Shown piece by piece: positions 1-9,209 of a DNA stretch of 64,000 nt. The stretch is from assembly GCF_013140855.1 (NCBI RefSeq), contig NZ_JABBPG010000006.1, positions 186,001 through 250,000 of the forward strand. Direction: 5' to 3'. Numbering within the stretch: the stretch's first letter is position 1; each line of letters starts with the position of its first letter. Below the pieces are notes generated by a model, which saw only the letters and a list, made by a program, of their open reading frames with translations, had not been told where the DNA came from and made no database searches. The stretch is from Pseudoalteromonas caenipelagi (GTDB lineage: Bacteria > Pseudomonadota > Gammaproteobacteria > Enterobacterales > Alteromonadaceae). Position numbers and translations under genes: made by a program.

Positions 1-287
1 GACTAAATTATTTAAAAATGGATATACTTTCGCAATTTCGTCAGTCAGGTATGATCGAGTGCTCTCAGGTAAAGGTCACAACCAACCCTGAAGCGCAACA
101 ACGGCTCTCTTCGAGTCATAATCCGGGTAAGCAATCTCAAAGTAAAGAACCAAGCGGTCGTATCATGAGCGAACATACTGCAGCTCAGTTGAAAGAGCTA
201 GCCAGCAACGCACCACCCAGCTTACAAGCAAAACTATTAAAGCTCGCAGCGCATGCACAAAAATCAGCCAAAAAAAATGACGCTTGA
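1..287 (+). CDS. dciA: DciA-like DnaB helicase loader, C-terminal fragment (5' end outside window)
   Basis: The reading frame is open to the left window edge (codons in frame from position 3), so this is a 3' fragment rather than a gene starting at the ATG at 18, which has no Shine-Dalgarno sequence. The visible start, LNYLKMDILSQFRQSG, followed by a valine-rich stretch, resembles the end of the KH-like core of DUF721/DciA proteins. The end, from about SEHTAAQLKELA through KLLKLAAHA, looks like the C-terminal helical tail of that family. DciA loads the replicative helicase DnaB in bacteria lacking DnaC. A dciA gene convergent with lpxC is a layout I recall from vibrios and relatives. The family call rests on my recognition of a fragment. 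Its stop codon lies inside the terminator loop. Confidence 0.7.
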   Translation, partial: LNYLKMDILSQFRQSGMIECSQVKVTTNPEAQQRLSSSHNPGKQSQSKEPSGRIMSEHTAAQLKELASNAPPSLQAKLLKLAAHAQKSAKKNDA

Positions 288-301
288 TGCGTCATTTTTT
301 T
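272..301. terminator. Bidirectional terminator between dciA and lpxC
   Basis: A 12-bp perfect stem (left arm 272-283, loop 284-288, right arm 289-300) with core TGACGC/GCGTCA, an A-run on the left and a T-run on the right, so it can act on both convergent genes. The dciA stop codon (285-287) sits in the loop. Confidence 0.85.
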
Positions 302-315
302 CGTTGCTTTTTATC

Positions 316-1227
316 TCAGGCCGTTGCGATTTCAAGTCCTGGCGCAGGCATTGCAACTGGCTCGTCGAATGTTGCCCATTCCCAAGCTGACTCGGTAGCC
401 ATAATTTTACGAAGTAAGGCATTGTTCAAGCCGTGACCCGATTTATAGCAAGTGATCTTACCAAGAATGTTATGACCTGCCATAAACATATCACCCACGC
501 AGTCTAGGATTTTGTGCTTAACAAATTCATCATCATAACGCAGACCATTGGGGTTCAATACTTTATAATCGTCCAATACAACGGCATTATCCATACTACC
601 GCCTAATGCTAAGTTATTGGCATGCATGTATTCAATGTCTTTCATAAAACCGAAAGTTCTAGCCCGGCTGATCTGCTCTGTAAAGCTCTGTGCTGTAATA
701 TCCAACGCAATGCGCTGGCGACTATCATTAATTGCAGGGTGATCAAAAGCAATTTCAAAATCAATATGAAAACCATCATAAGGGGTAATTTCTGCCCACT
801 TATCACCGTCTTCAACGCGCACTTTTTCTTTAATGCGGATAAAACGCTTGGCAACGTTTTGTTCTTTGATCCCGCCTTTTTGCAATAAATAAATGAATGG
901 TAATGCACTCCCATCCATAATTGGCACTTCTGCGCTATCAAGCTCTACAATAAGGTTATCAATACCCATCGCGGCTACAGCGGCAATTAAGTGCTCAGTG
1001 GTCGAAAGACGAATACCATCTTTGTTAGTTAAACAAGTACACAATTGCGTATCACCAACAGCTTCTGGCGTAGTTTCAAAATCGACGACTGGATCAAGAT
1101 CCACACGACGAAACACCACTCCGGTGTTTTCGCTCGCAGGTCGGAGAGTGATCGTGACCTTTTCGCCCTTATGAAGCCCTACACCCGTTGCTTTTACAAC
1201 TTCGGCAATTGTACGTTGTCTAATCAT
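316..1227 (-). CDS. lpxC: UDP-3-O-acyl-N-acetylglucosamine deacetylase
   Basis: LpxC removes the acetyl group from UDP-3-O-acyl-GlcNAc, the committed step of lipid A synthesis, in the cytoplasm. The 303-residue protein (E. coli 305) starts [19 protein letters not shown], typical of the family. The zinc ligands fall at H79, H238 and D242 and the catalytic histidine at H265 (KSGHG), the same numbers as in E. coli. I chose the ATG at 1227; an upstream in-frame TTG at 1290 would lie inside the -35 box of the gene's own promoter. It is the last gene of the dcw cluster, 85 bases after ftsZ. In enterobacteria LpxC is controlled by FtsH proteolysis through its C-terminus; here the tail ends LEIATA. 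Confidence 0.97.
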   Translation of the reverse strand: MIRQRTIAEVVKATGVGLHKGEKVTITLRPASENTGVVFRRVDLDPVVDFETTPEAVGDTQLCTCLTNKDGIRLSTTEHLIAAVAAMGIDNLIVELDSAEVPIMDGSALPFIYLLQKGGIKEQNVAKRFIRIKEKVRVEDGDKWAEITPYDGFHIDFEIAFDHPAINDSRQRIALDITAQSFTEQISRARTFGFMKDIEYMHANNLALGGSMDNAVVLDDYKVLNPNGLRYDDEFVKHKILDCVGDMFMAGHNILGKITCYKSGHGLNNALLRKIMATESAWEWATFDEPVAMPAPGLEIATA

Positions 1228-1261
1228 AGCTTCGCCCACTTTTATTACACATAGACGGCGG

Positions 1262-1290
1262 ATTGTATCACAGATACGACCTGCTGCCAA
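1262..1290 (-). promoter_or_regulatory. Sigma-70 promoter of lpxC
   Basis: On the minus strand, TTGGCA (1290-1285) and TACAAT (1267-1262) are separated by exactly 17 bases; each hexamer matches consensus at 5 of 6 positions. Transcription would start near 1255, giving a leader of about 28 bases to the ATG at 1227. This allows lpxC expression apart from the upstream division genes. Confidence 0.75.
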
Positions 1291-1312
1291 TTGTTTAATC
1301 TATAACCAGATG

Positions 1313-2557
1313 TTAATCTGATTGCTTGCGCAAAAATGCCGGAATATCAAAGTAATTATCTTTGTCTTTCTCTGCTTCTTTACTGCTCTTTTTAGCTGTT
1401 TCAGAACTTGTACTTTGCGAGTTGCTTGGTGCAGAGCTACTTGTATTTGAAACAGTTTCTTGGCTTACTTCTGTTTGCGGCTGTGTAAAACTTGGCACAA
1501 ACATACCCGCCGATTGCGTATTCTCTTGGCTTGCAGTACCAGCGTCAGAACCAACCACTTTCTTAAAACCATTATCCACAATACCAAACTGCGGACGACG
1601 CTCACCACCTAAACCTGTTGCTACAACAGTTACACGTAGTTCATCGCTCATTTCAGGGTCAATAACAGCACCCACAACAACAGTCGCGTTTTCTGAGGCG
1701 AGTGCTTTAACATGGTTACCAACAATCTCAAATTCTTCAATTGTAATATCCATACCTGCTGTGATGTTAACCAAGATCCCCTTAGCACCTGTTAAATCTA
1801 CATCTTCTAACAATGGACTAGAGATAGCGGCTTCGGCTGCTTCTTGTGCTCTATCAGGGCCCGATGCAGAAGCGGTTCCCATCATGGCGGTGCCCATCGC
1901 AGACATCACTGTTCTTACGTCAGCAAAGTCAACGTTGATCAAACCTGAGCGAGTAATTAACTCTGCAATACCTTGTACAGCGCCAAATAAAACATCATTT
2001 GCTTTTGCAAACGCATCTAGGAGTGTAGTGCCTTTACCCAAGACTTTAAGTAATTTGTTGTTGGGAATTGTAATAAGTGAATCTACAATTTCTGACAATT
2101 CCCCAATCCCTTGATCAGCGGCAGCCATACGTTTTTTCCCTTCCAAATCAAATGGACGGGTAACCACTGCAACCGTTAAAATTCCAAGCTCTTTAGCGAC
2201 ACGCGCAACAACAGGTGCAGCACCAGTACCTGTACCGCCACCCATACCAGCGGCAATAAATACCATATCTGCACCTTCTAGAGCAGTTTTAATGGACTCA
2301 ATGTCTTCTTCTGCAGACTTACGACCCACTTCAGGGTTAGCTCCAGCACCTAAGCCAGAAGTTATCTGCGTGCCTAATTGCACTGTCACATCTGCTGAAG
2401 ACTTACGAAGTGCCTGCGCATCGGTATTAGCTGCAATAAAACGCACACCTTCAATTTCTTGTTTCACCATGTGTTCAACGGCATTACCACCACCGCCACC
2501 AACACCAATGACTTTAATTACAGCTTCTTCGCTGTGCTGTTCCATAATATCAAACAT
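1313..2557 (-). CDS. ftsZ: Cell division GTPase FtsZ
   Basis: FtsZ is the tubulin-like GTPase that polymerises at midcell and scaffolds the divisome. The 414-residue protein has the GTP-binding signature GGGTGTG at residues 106-112 and the T7 synergy loop NVDFADV with N208, D210 and D213. A low-complexity Ser/Thr/Gln linker spans about residues 330-395, and the conserved C-terminal peptide DIPAFLRKQ (about 404-412) binds FtsA and ZipA. It begins 21 bases after ftsA and is followed by lpxC. Nothing is unusual apart from a linker somewhat longer than in E. coli (383 residues in total). Confidence 0.98.
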   Translation of the reverse strand: MFDIMEQHSEEAVIKVIGVGGGGGNAVEHMVKQEIEGVRFIAANTDAQALRKSSADVTVQLGTQITSGLGAGANPEVGRKSAEEDIESIKTALEGADMVFIAAGMGGGTGTGAAPVVARVAKELGILTVAVVTRPFDLEGKKRMAAADQGIGELSEIVDSLITIPNNKLLKVLGKGTTLLDAFAKANDVLFGAVQGIAELITRSGLINVDFADVRTVMSAMGTAMMGTASASGPDRAQEAAEAAISSPLLEDVDLTGAKGILVNITAGMDITIEEFEIVGNHVKALASENATVVVGAVIDPEMSDELRVTVVATGLGGERRPQFGIVDNGFKKVVGSDAGTASQENTQSAGMFVPSFTQPQTEVSQETVSNTSSSAPSNSQSTSSETAKKSSKEAEKDKDNYFDIPAFLRKQSD

Positions 2558-2578
2558 CTTTCACTCTCCGACTTGAGC

Positions 2579-3811
2579 TTAAAACTCGCCTTGGAACCAT
2601 TTTGTAATGCGGCTCCACCAGCTTCCTTCCGACTCTGCTTTCGACTTTTGTGCATTCATCGATTGCAGCGTTCGGCCATATTGTAACAAACCTACAGCAG
2701 TTGCATATGCAGGATCGTCAACATAATCTGTTAAACCAGTAATTCCAATAGGCTTACCTATTCTCACTGGCATTTGACAAATATCTTCGGCTACCTCTAA
2801 AGCGCCGGCCATTTTGCCGCTGCCACCTGTAATCACCAGGCCAGCAGCTATTTGATCTTCAAACCCCGAGCGGCGAATTTCTTCCAGCGCCAGCTCTAAT
2901 AATTCTCTAAAACGTGGCTCAACCACCTCGGACAAGGTGTGTCTTGACATCAAACGAGCAGGGCGTCCACCTACGCTTGGCACTTCAATGGTATCTTCGC
3001 TACTGGCCATTTGACTACTTGCACAGGCATATTGCACTTTTAATGATTCAGCATGAGAAATTGGGGTACGGAATATTTTTGCAATATCTCCCGTCACTTG
3101 ATTACCCGCAACAGGGATCACCGCAGAATGACGCAATGCACCATTTAGATAAATTGCTATGTCCATGGTACCACCACCAATATCAACAACCGCAACCCCA
3201 AGCTCTTTCTCATCATCTGTGAGCACTGAATAACAAGACGCCAACGCGCTAAACGTTAATTGGTCAACTTGTAGACCACATCGTTCAACACATTTTTCTA
3301 AGTTTTTAGCCATATCATTTGAGCATGTAATGATATGTGCTTTTGCTTCCATACGAACACCGCTCATACCTAAAGGGTTTTTAATCCCCTCTTGCATATC
3401 TATGCTGTATTCTTGCGGCAACGAATGAAGCATTTTACGCTCTGCAGAAATGGGCACTGAGCGCGCAATGTGGATCACATTTGCAATATCATCATCACTC
3501 ACTTCGGCATTGTTAATTGCCACGACACCGCTTTCATTCTGACACTGAATATGCTTGCCTGAAATACCCAAGTAAACCGAGCTAATTCGGCAATCAGCCA
3601 TCAGCTCAGCTTCATCGATCGCACGACGAATGGACTCAGAGACCAGATTAAGGTCATTGACTCCACCTTTATCCATACCATGGGACACTTGGTTACCCAC
3701 GCCCACAATACTAAGTTGATTGTCCGCAGTAATTTCTCCTACGGTTGCAACCACTTTTGAAGTCCCTACATCCAACCCTATTACCAGGTTTCTTTCTGCT
3801 GACTTGGTCAT
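2579..3811 (-). CDS. ftsA: Cell division actin-like protein FtsA
   Basis: FtsA is an actin-fold ATPase that tethers FtsZ filaments to the inner membrane and signals divisome activation. The 410-residue protein starts with the phosphate-1 strand VIGLDVGTSKV; a second phosphate motif, VVDIGGGTMD, is near the middle, and a GGSGKMAG adenosine motif is near residue 330. The end, WWSRITKWFQGEF, is an amphipathic membrane-targeting helix like that of E. coli FtsA. The start overlaps the end of ftsQ by four bases, indicating translational coupling. Length and layout are normal. Confidence 0.97.
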   Translation of the reverse strand: MTKSAERNLVIGLDVGTSKVVATVGEITADNQLSIVGVGNQVSHGMDKGGVNDLNLVSESIRRAIDEAELMADCRISSVYLGISGKHIQCQNESGVVAINNAEVSDDDIANVIHIARSVPISAERKMLHSLPQEYSIDMQEGIKNPLGMSGVRMEAKAHIITCSNDMAKNLEKCVERCGLQVDQLTFSALASCYSVLTDDEKELGVAVVDIGGGTMDIAIYLNGALRHSAVIPVAGNQVTGDIAKIFRTPISHAESLKVQYACASSQMASSEDTIEVPSVGGRPARLMSRHTLSEVVEPRFRELLELALEEIRRSGFEDQIAAGLVITGGSGKMAGALEVAEDICQMPVRIGKPIGITGLTDYVDDPAYATAVGLLQYGRTLQSMNAQKSKAESEGSWWSRITKWFQGEF

Positions 3812-4587
3812 GCTTCACTCTTACTTTGTTGTTCTTGTATTTGCGGATATTTCCAGCTAATTGCCAGTCCCGTATCATAACGTAGGTCTATCACATCAAT
3901 GGCTGCACCATCTGGCGCTTGCATTTTTGGATAGACATCAATAAACCTTTGTACTCGTTTGGCTATTTTTTCTCGGCCTAAATTTAAGCGAATGCCACTA
4001 TCTAGCCATAATTGCCAAGCAAAACGCTCAGAGAGCGCTAAACTCACAAGCTTAAAGTCATTAACTTTGAGCATGTCTTTAAATTGTAAAAATGTTCGCC
4101 ATGCTTCTTGCTCACTGCCCTCTGGGCCATACAGTTGCGGCAGCTCTGTACTAAGTAAGTCGCTTTTGGCTTGAAAAACATCCCCGTGCTGGTTCAGCAA
4201 TAAGTCACTATTCCAAACTGCAACAGGTCTATGTTCCACCACATATACTTGTAGCTGATCAGGCCATTGCTTACGTACTGACACATGCGCCACCCATGGC
4301 AATGCCTGCACTTTGCTATGAACCAACTTAACATCCAACTCAAAGTAGCTACTGAGGTCCACTTCTTTTATGGCCGCTATAATATCCGCTTCTTTTGTAT
4401 AATATGGCTTGCCAAGTACAGTTAACTGCTTGATTTGAGCATCTTTATGCTCAACCAACCAATCGCTAACCCAATAAGTTCCTCTTACTACGCTCACCAT
4501 CACAAACACGAAAAAGCTCGCACCTAAAATCAACGACCAATTAAGGCGTTGGTTTAGTTTTTGGGCTTTTTCGAAAAGTGCACGCAT
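3808..4587 (-). CDS. ftsQ: Cell division protein FtsQ
   Basis: FtsQ is a bitopic inner-membrane protein that recruits FtsB and FtsL to the divisome. After a short basic cytoplasmic segment, one membrane helix (about residues 18-36) precedes a POTRA domain, opening with KQLTVLGKPYYT, and a beta domain. I chose the ATG at 4587, one base after the ddl stop codon, giving 259 residues. A TTG at 4617 inside ddl would add ten residues. The GGAG sequence lies 13 bases before the ATG, rather far, so the start is not certain. Ends overlapping ftsA. Confidence 0.93.
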   Translation of the reverse strand: MRALFEKAQKLNQRLNWSLILGASFFVFVMVSVVRGTYWVSDWLVEHKDAQIKQLTVLGKPYYTKEADIIAAIKEVDLSSYFELDVKLVHSKVQALPWVAHVSVRKQWPDQLQVYVVEHRPVAVWNSDLLLNQHGDVFQAKSDLLSTELPQLYGPEGSEQEAWRTFLQFKDMLKVNDFKLVSLALSERFAWQLWLDSGIRLNLGREKIAKRVQRFIDVYPKMQAPDGAAIDVIDLRYDTGLAISWKYPQIQEQQSKSEA

Positions 4588-4588
4588 C

Positions 4589-5497
4589 TTAAAGGGTTTG
4601 CTCCAAAATGCGAACAACTAATTGTTCAAAACTTATCCCTTGCGCTTTAGCAGCCATGGGAACTAACGACTTCTCTGTCATTCCTGGGACCGTGTTCACT
4701 TCAAGCAAATAAAACTGTCCATTTTCATCTTGCATCGCATCCACACGACCCCAACCTTTAGCCCCGACTAAATCAAAAGCATGCTTAGCCATTATTTGTA
4801 GTTGCGACGTATACGCCTGTGAAATATCGGCAGGGCAAAAATACTGCGTACTATTTACTTGATACTTTGCCTCGTAGTCGTAAAACCCTCGAGGTGTTTT
4901 CATTTCAATGACTGGTAACGCTTCGTCTGCAAGCATTGCTACTGTAAATTCTCGACCGGTGATCCATTGTTCAACTAAAACGTGTTCATCGAATTTGAAT
5001 GCATTATTTAACGCTTCGGTTAATTCTTGCGCTGTACATGCCTGAGCCATACCAATACTTGAACCTTCATGAGAAGGTTTCACCATCACTTTCCCAAATT
5101 CGCTAATAATAGCTTGCGCATTAAAACCGATGCTGGCATCCACCACGGCATAAGGTGCGGTGCTCAGTTTTGCAGATTGAAAAAGGTGTTTACAGCGCAC
5201 TTTGTCCATTGCCAATGCGCTGCCCAACACCCCACTGCCTGTATAAGGTATACCCATATACTCAAGCGCACCTTGGATTGTGCCATCCTCACCACCACGA
5301 CCATGTAACGCGATAAACACACGTTCAACTTCTAAACTTTTCAATTCCCAAAGGTTTCTCTGAGCGGGATCAAATGCAATCGCATCAACACCTGCGCTTA
5401 GCAACGCATTTAAGACAGCTTCACCCGATTTAAGCGAAACTTCACGTTCAGCAGAACTACCGCCTAACAATACTGCTACTTTACCAAACTGATTCAT
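4589..5497 (-). CDS. ddl: D-alanine--D-alanine ligase
   Basis: An ATP-grasp ligase that makes D-Ala-D-Ala, the terminal dipeptide of the peptidoglycan stem and the substrate of MurF. Its 302 residues match DdlB of E. coli (306). Visible motifs are [17 protein letters not shown] at the N-terminus, the [11 protein letters not shown] loop, [12 protein letters not shown] and the metal-binding end [11 protein letters not shown]. The ATG overlaps the murC stop codon by four bases. It sits in the usual place between murC and ftsQ. Confidence 0.97.
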   Translation of the reverse strand: MNQFGKVAVLLGGSSAEREVSLKSGEAVLNALLSAGVDAIAFDPAQRNLWELKSLEVERVFIALHGRGGEDGTIQGALEYMGIPYTGSGVLGSALAMDKVRCKHLFQSAKLSTAPYAVVDASIGFNAQAIISEFGKVMVKPSHEGSSIGMAQACTAQELTEALNNAFKFDEHVLVEQWITGREFTVAMLADEALPVIEMKTPRGFYDYEAKYQVNSTQYFCPADISQAYTSQLQIMAKHAFDLVGAKGWGRVDAMQDENGQFYLLEVNTVPGMTEKSLVPMAAKAQGISFEQLVVRILEQTL

Positions 5498-6930
5498 GCG
5501 TCACCTTGTTGTAATGCTGCTAGCGACATTTTGCTGGCAGCCAATTGTTTTACGATTTGACCTATGTTGCCTGCCCCTTGAGTAATAACAAGATCGTTAT
5601 CTTGCATTGCTTCAGCAAGTACCATTGACAGCTCACTGTGGTCACCAACATGAATCGGCTCAATACCGCGCTGCCTTAAACTACGGCATAGGCTTTTACT
5701 ATCAGCGCCAACAATCGGAGCCTCTCCAGCACTGTATACATCCAACAAAATAAGTTGATCTACTTCAGATAGTACTTTTACGAAATCTTCATACAGATCC
5801 CGAGTACGCGTGTAACGATGGGGTTGATAAATCATCACCAAACGCTTATCTGGCCACCCAGCGCGTGCTGCTTGAATCGTTACCGCTACTTCAGAAGGGT
5901 GGTGGCCGTAATCATCGACCAACATGACTTTGCCACGCTCATTTTCAAATTCACCATAATGTTGAAAACGTCTACCAATGCCTTCAAATTGCTCCAATGC
6001 AGCTAAAATAGCTGTATTATCGATGTTATGATCCTTAGCTACTGCTATGGCAGCTGTCGCATTGAGTGCATTGTGCTTACCTGGCATATTGAGCTTAACG
6101 ACTATTGATTCACCCTTTTTAGTTACTACGGTAAACTCACTGCTGTTTACCGTTTGCTTAAAATCTTGCATTCGATAGTCTGCATGCTGTGATTCACCAT
6201 AAGTAATAGTCGGGCGCGCAAAACGAGGAATAAGGTCGGCTGCCACTTGCGAATCAATGCATACCACAGCTAAACCATAAAAGGGGAGATTGTGAATAAA
6301 GTCTACATAGGTATCCTTCATTTTTTCGAAATCACCCTCATAGGTATCCATGTGGTCTGCTTCAATATTCGTAATAACCGATACCATTGGCTGTAAATGT
6401 AAGAACGAAGCATCACTCTCATCGGCTTCAGCAATCAGTATATCTCCAGTTCCCAATCTGGCATTGGTGCCAGCACTGTTCAACAAGCCACCAATAACAA
6501 AGGTCGGGTCTTGCTGAGCTTGAGCAAAAATACTGGCTATCAAACTTGTAGTGGTGGTTTTACCATGTGTGCCCGCAATCGCGATGCCATGGCGAAAACG
6601 CATCAACTCGGCCAACATTTCGGCACGTCTAACAATCGGAATACGCGCAGCCTTAGCTGCTTTTATCTCAGGGTTTTGTTCATCTATAGCGCTAGATACA
6701 ACCACCACGTTAGCATCTTTAATATTGTTTTCATGGTGCCCAATAAATACTTCCGCACCGGCTTTTAATAACCGCTCTGTCATCGCATTATTAGCAATAT
6801 CCGACCCTGTGATCCGATAGCCTTCATATGCTAAAACCTCCGCTATGCCGCCCATACCAGCGCCACCAATACCAATAAAGTGTATGGTGTTAATTCTTCT
6901 CATAGCTCGACGATTAGTGGTCTCTTTCAC
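5494..6930 (-). CDS. murC: UDP-N-acetylmuramate--L-alanine ligase
   Basis: MurC adds L-Ala to UDP-MurNAc, the first amino acid of the peptidoglycan stem peptide. The 478-residue protein has the N-terminal nucleotide-sugar loop [12 protein letters not shown] (about 17-28) and the ATP loop GTHGKTTTT (120-128), with the Mur ligase central and C-terminal domains following. The start is a GTG at 6930 with a weak AGAG upstream. An ATG at 6903 (MRRINTIHF) is an alternative that would remove nine residues; the longer form resembles the short N-terminal extension of E. coli MurC. The start lies 24 bases after murG. Confidence 0.96.
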   Translation of the reverse strand: MKETTNRRAMRRINTIHFIGIGGAGMGGIAEVLAYEGYRITGSDIANNAMTERLLKAGAEVFIGHHENNIKDANVVVVSSAIDEQNPEIKAAKAARIPIVRRAEMLAELMRFRHGIAIAGTHGKTTTTSLIASIFAQAQQDPTFVIGGLLNSAGTNARLGTGDILIAEADESDASFLHLQPMVSVITNIEADHMDTYEGDFEKMKDTYVDFIHNLPFYGLAVVCIDSQVAADLIPRFARPTITYGESQHADYRMQDFKQTVNSSEFTVVTKKGESIVVKLNMPGKHNALNATAAIAVAKDHNIDNTAILAALEQFEGIGRRFQHYGEFENERGKVMLVDDYGHHPSEVAVTIQAARAGWPDKRLVMIYQPHRYTRTRDLYEDFVKVLSEVDQLILLDVYSAGEAPIVGADSKSLCRSLRQRGIEPIHVGDHSELSMVLAEAMQDNDLVITQGAGNIGQIVKQLAASKMSLAALQQGDA

Positions 6931-6954
6931 GCGTTACTCTTTTATATCTAATAT

Positions 6955-8025
6955 TCAAATTGGTGAGCTAATTTGCTCACATACTTTTGCGACGTTCGCC
7001 GTAGCGTCTAACTTCGCATATTGCTTAGCTCGCGTTGCCAATTGCATGATCTGCTCTGGCTCCTTTAGATAAGGGAGTAGCAGTTCGTACATCGCCTGCT
7101 CGTTAAATTTATCTTGTGGCAACAGCAATGCTGCTTTTTCATTCACCAAATACCCAGCATTTGCCGTTTGATGGTCATCAACCGCATGCGGATATGGCAC
7201 AAATACCGCCATTTTACCCGCGGCTGCAATTTCACTTACAGTCAATGCGCCAGCACGACAAATTACAATATCAGCCCAATCGTAAGCAGCATCCATATCA
7301 TCAATAAATTCAACAACTGACGCCTCAAGACCGACAGCGGCATAACCCGCTTGTAACTGTGCTTTGTGACCCTTACCGCTTTGATGACGTATCGCCAGCG
7401 GTAAAGATGTATCTTTACTTAACAAGGCAAATGCTTTAGGCAGCGTATCATTGAGTACTTTGGCACCCAGTGAACCACCGACAACCAAACAATTTACCTG
7501 TTGTACCGCTCTTTTTGGCATCAAGCGGGCTACCGAATGTCTTATTGGATTTCCCACTACTTGCGTTTTGTGATTGACAAACGCACCGGGAAATGCGGCC
7601 AGCACTTTGTTGGCTATTTTAGCCAACAGTTTGTTACTCAAGCCAGCTACGGCATTTTGCTCATGGATCACCAAAGGAGTACCGGTTAACTTTGCAGCTA
7701 TTCCCACTGGACCTGTGACATACCCCCCCATGGCTAATACCACATCTGGGCGGTGGCGTATTATAAGCGTTCGGGCCGCAATAATGGCTTTTAAAACCAT
7801 CAAAGGTGCTTTAACTAGGCGTTTAATACCATTACCACGTACACCTTGGACATCGATAAAATCAATCTCGAAACCATTTTTTGGCACTACCTGAGCTTCC
7901 ATTCTATCTGCGGTGCCAACCCAAGACACTTGCCAGCCTTGTGCTTGAAGCTCGTTCGCAACCGCGATGCCAGGGAAGATGTGTCCGCCAGTACCACCAG
8001 CAACCACCATTAAACGCTTCATCAT
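6955..8025 (-). CDS. murG: UDP-GlcNAc:lipid I N-acetylglucosaminyltransferase
   Basis: MurG transfers GlcNAc to lipid I to make lipid II on the inner face of the inner membrane. The 356-residue GT28 protein has the N-terminal G-loop GGTGGHIFPGIAVA, a second glycine-rich loop GGSLGAKVLN, and the donor-binding region CRAGALTVSEIAAAG with VPYPHAVDDHQTANA. A strong Shine-Dalgarno (AGGAGG, six bases of spacing) precedes two consecutive ATGs; I use the first. The start overlaps the ftsW stop by four bases. Confidence 0.97.
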   Translation of the reverse strand: MMKRLMVVAGGTGGHIFPGIAVANELQAQGWQVSWVGTADRMEAQVVPKNGFEIDFIDVQGVRGNGIKRLVKAPLMVLKAIIAARTLIIRHRPDVVLAMGGYVTGPVGIAAKLTGTPLVIHEQNAVAGLSNKLLAKIANKVLAAFPGAFVNHKTQVVGNPIRHSVARLMPKRAVQQVNCLVVGGSLGAKVLNDTLPKAFALLSKDTSLPLAIRHQSGKGHKAQLQAGYAAVGLEASVVEFIDDMDAAYDWADIVICRAGALTVSEIAAAGKMAVFVPYPHAVDDHQTANAGYLVNEKAALLLPQDKFNEQAMYELLLPYLKEPEQIMQLATRAKQYAKLDATANVAKVCEQISSPI

Positions 8026-9209
8026 CTGCGACCTCCTCGGGAACCACTTCGAGACGTAGCCTGTTTAGTTGCCATTTTGGTTTCAAAGTCCACGCGCTGT
8101 AGTACACCTGCTGCCACTATCATGACGAGTAAACTGGAACCACCATACGAGACAAATGGCAATGTTAATCCTTTGGTAGGCAAAATACCTGCACTTGCAC
8201 CAATGTTGACTACGGTCTGAAAGGCAAACCAAATACCAATTGCAAAAGCAAAATAGCCTTCATATTCTTTGCCACATTTCAGCGCTCGCTGCCCTATTAG
8301 CAAAGCTCTAAAGACCAAAGTGCCTAACAACATAATGATGCTCACCACGCCAACAAACCCGAGTTCTTCAGCGACTACCGCAAAAATAAAATCATTGTGT
8401 GCTTCAGGTAAATACTGCAACTTTTGCACGCTATTACCTAAACCTTGGCCAAACCAGCCCCCTTGGCCATAAGCCATCAGAGACTGAACAAGCTGGTATC
8501 CTTTACCAAATGGGTCGTCCCAAGGCTCCAAAAAGCCAACAACACGAGCCATTCGATAAGGTTCAAAAATAATCAGCAGCACCACCAGTAAAATACCCGT
8601 GAGGATCAATGCAAAAAATTGCCATAACTTTGCGCCAGCCAAAAATAATAACCCAACAGTGGTAACAAACATCACCACAACAGTACCCAAGTCAGGTTGC
8701 ATCAAGATTAAAAAAGCATACACAGCAAATACCGCAATAGGCTTGGCAAACCCTTTTAAATTCTCTTGTACTTCCTCACGTTTACGCACCAAATAACCCG
8801 CGATATAACTAAAGAAAAACAATTTCGCAAGCTCAGCTGCTTGGATTCCTACAGGCCCAACAGGGATCCAGCGCTTAGATCCATTCACTTCTCGTCCAAT
8901 CACCAGTACTAAAACTAAAAGGCCCAACCCGAACAACAAGAGATAAGGATTGCAGCGTTTCCACCAAGACATAGGTGCACTGGTAGTAATCCAAAACAGC
9001 ACAAACCCCATACATAAAAATGCCGCATGGCGAATGGTGATGTGGTATGGGTTATTAAACAACCTTTCAGCTACTGGCATAGAAGCACTTGTTACCATCA
9101 CAAATCCAACACCGAGTAAGCACAGCATGGCGTAAAGCAAAGGCACATCATACAGCGCATTTGATTGTCTAACGTTAAAGTTCAGCCTTAGCTGTGACAA
9201 AGCTAGCAT
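8022..9209 (-). CDS. ftsW: Septal peptidoglycan glycosyltransferase FtsW
   Basis: A polytopic SEDS-family protein that polymerises lipid II at the septum together with FtsI. The 395 residues form about ten hydrophobic helices; the family region PVGPVGIQAAELAKL and the conserved end LPTKGLTLPFVSYGGSSL are visible. The C-terminal cytoplasmic tail is basic and serine-rich. It overlaps murD at its start and murG at its end, as in a compact operon. Confidence 0.97.
   Translation of the reverse strand: MLALSQLRLNFNVRQSNALYDVPLLYAMLCLLGVGFVMVTSASMPVAERLFNNPYHITIRHAAFLCMGFVLFWITTSAPMSWWKRCNPYLLLFGLGLLVLVLVIGREVNGSKRWIPVGPVGIQAAELAKLFFFSYIAGYLVRKREEVQENLKGFAKPIAVFAVYAFLILMQPDLGTVVVMFVTTVGLLFLAGAKLWQFFALILTGILLVVLLIIFEPYRMARVVGFLEPWDDPFGKGYQLVQSLMAYGQGGWFGQGLGNSVQKLQYLPEAHNDFIFAVVAEELGFVGVVSIIMLLGTLVFRALLIGQRALKCGKEYEGYFAFAIGIWFAFQTVVNIGASAGILPTKGLTLPFVSYGGSSLLVMIVAAGVLQRVDFETKMATKQATSRSGSRGGRR

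Noticed and set aside
1362..2114. A 250-codon open frame antisense to ftsZ
   Set aside because: It lies wholly inside ftsZ, has no ribosome-binding site and encodes a Ser/Thr/Pro-rich sequence typical of a complementary-strand shadow.
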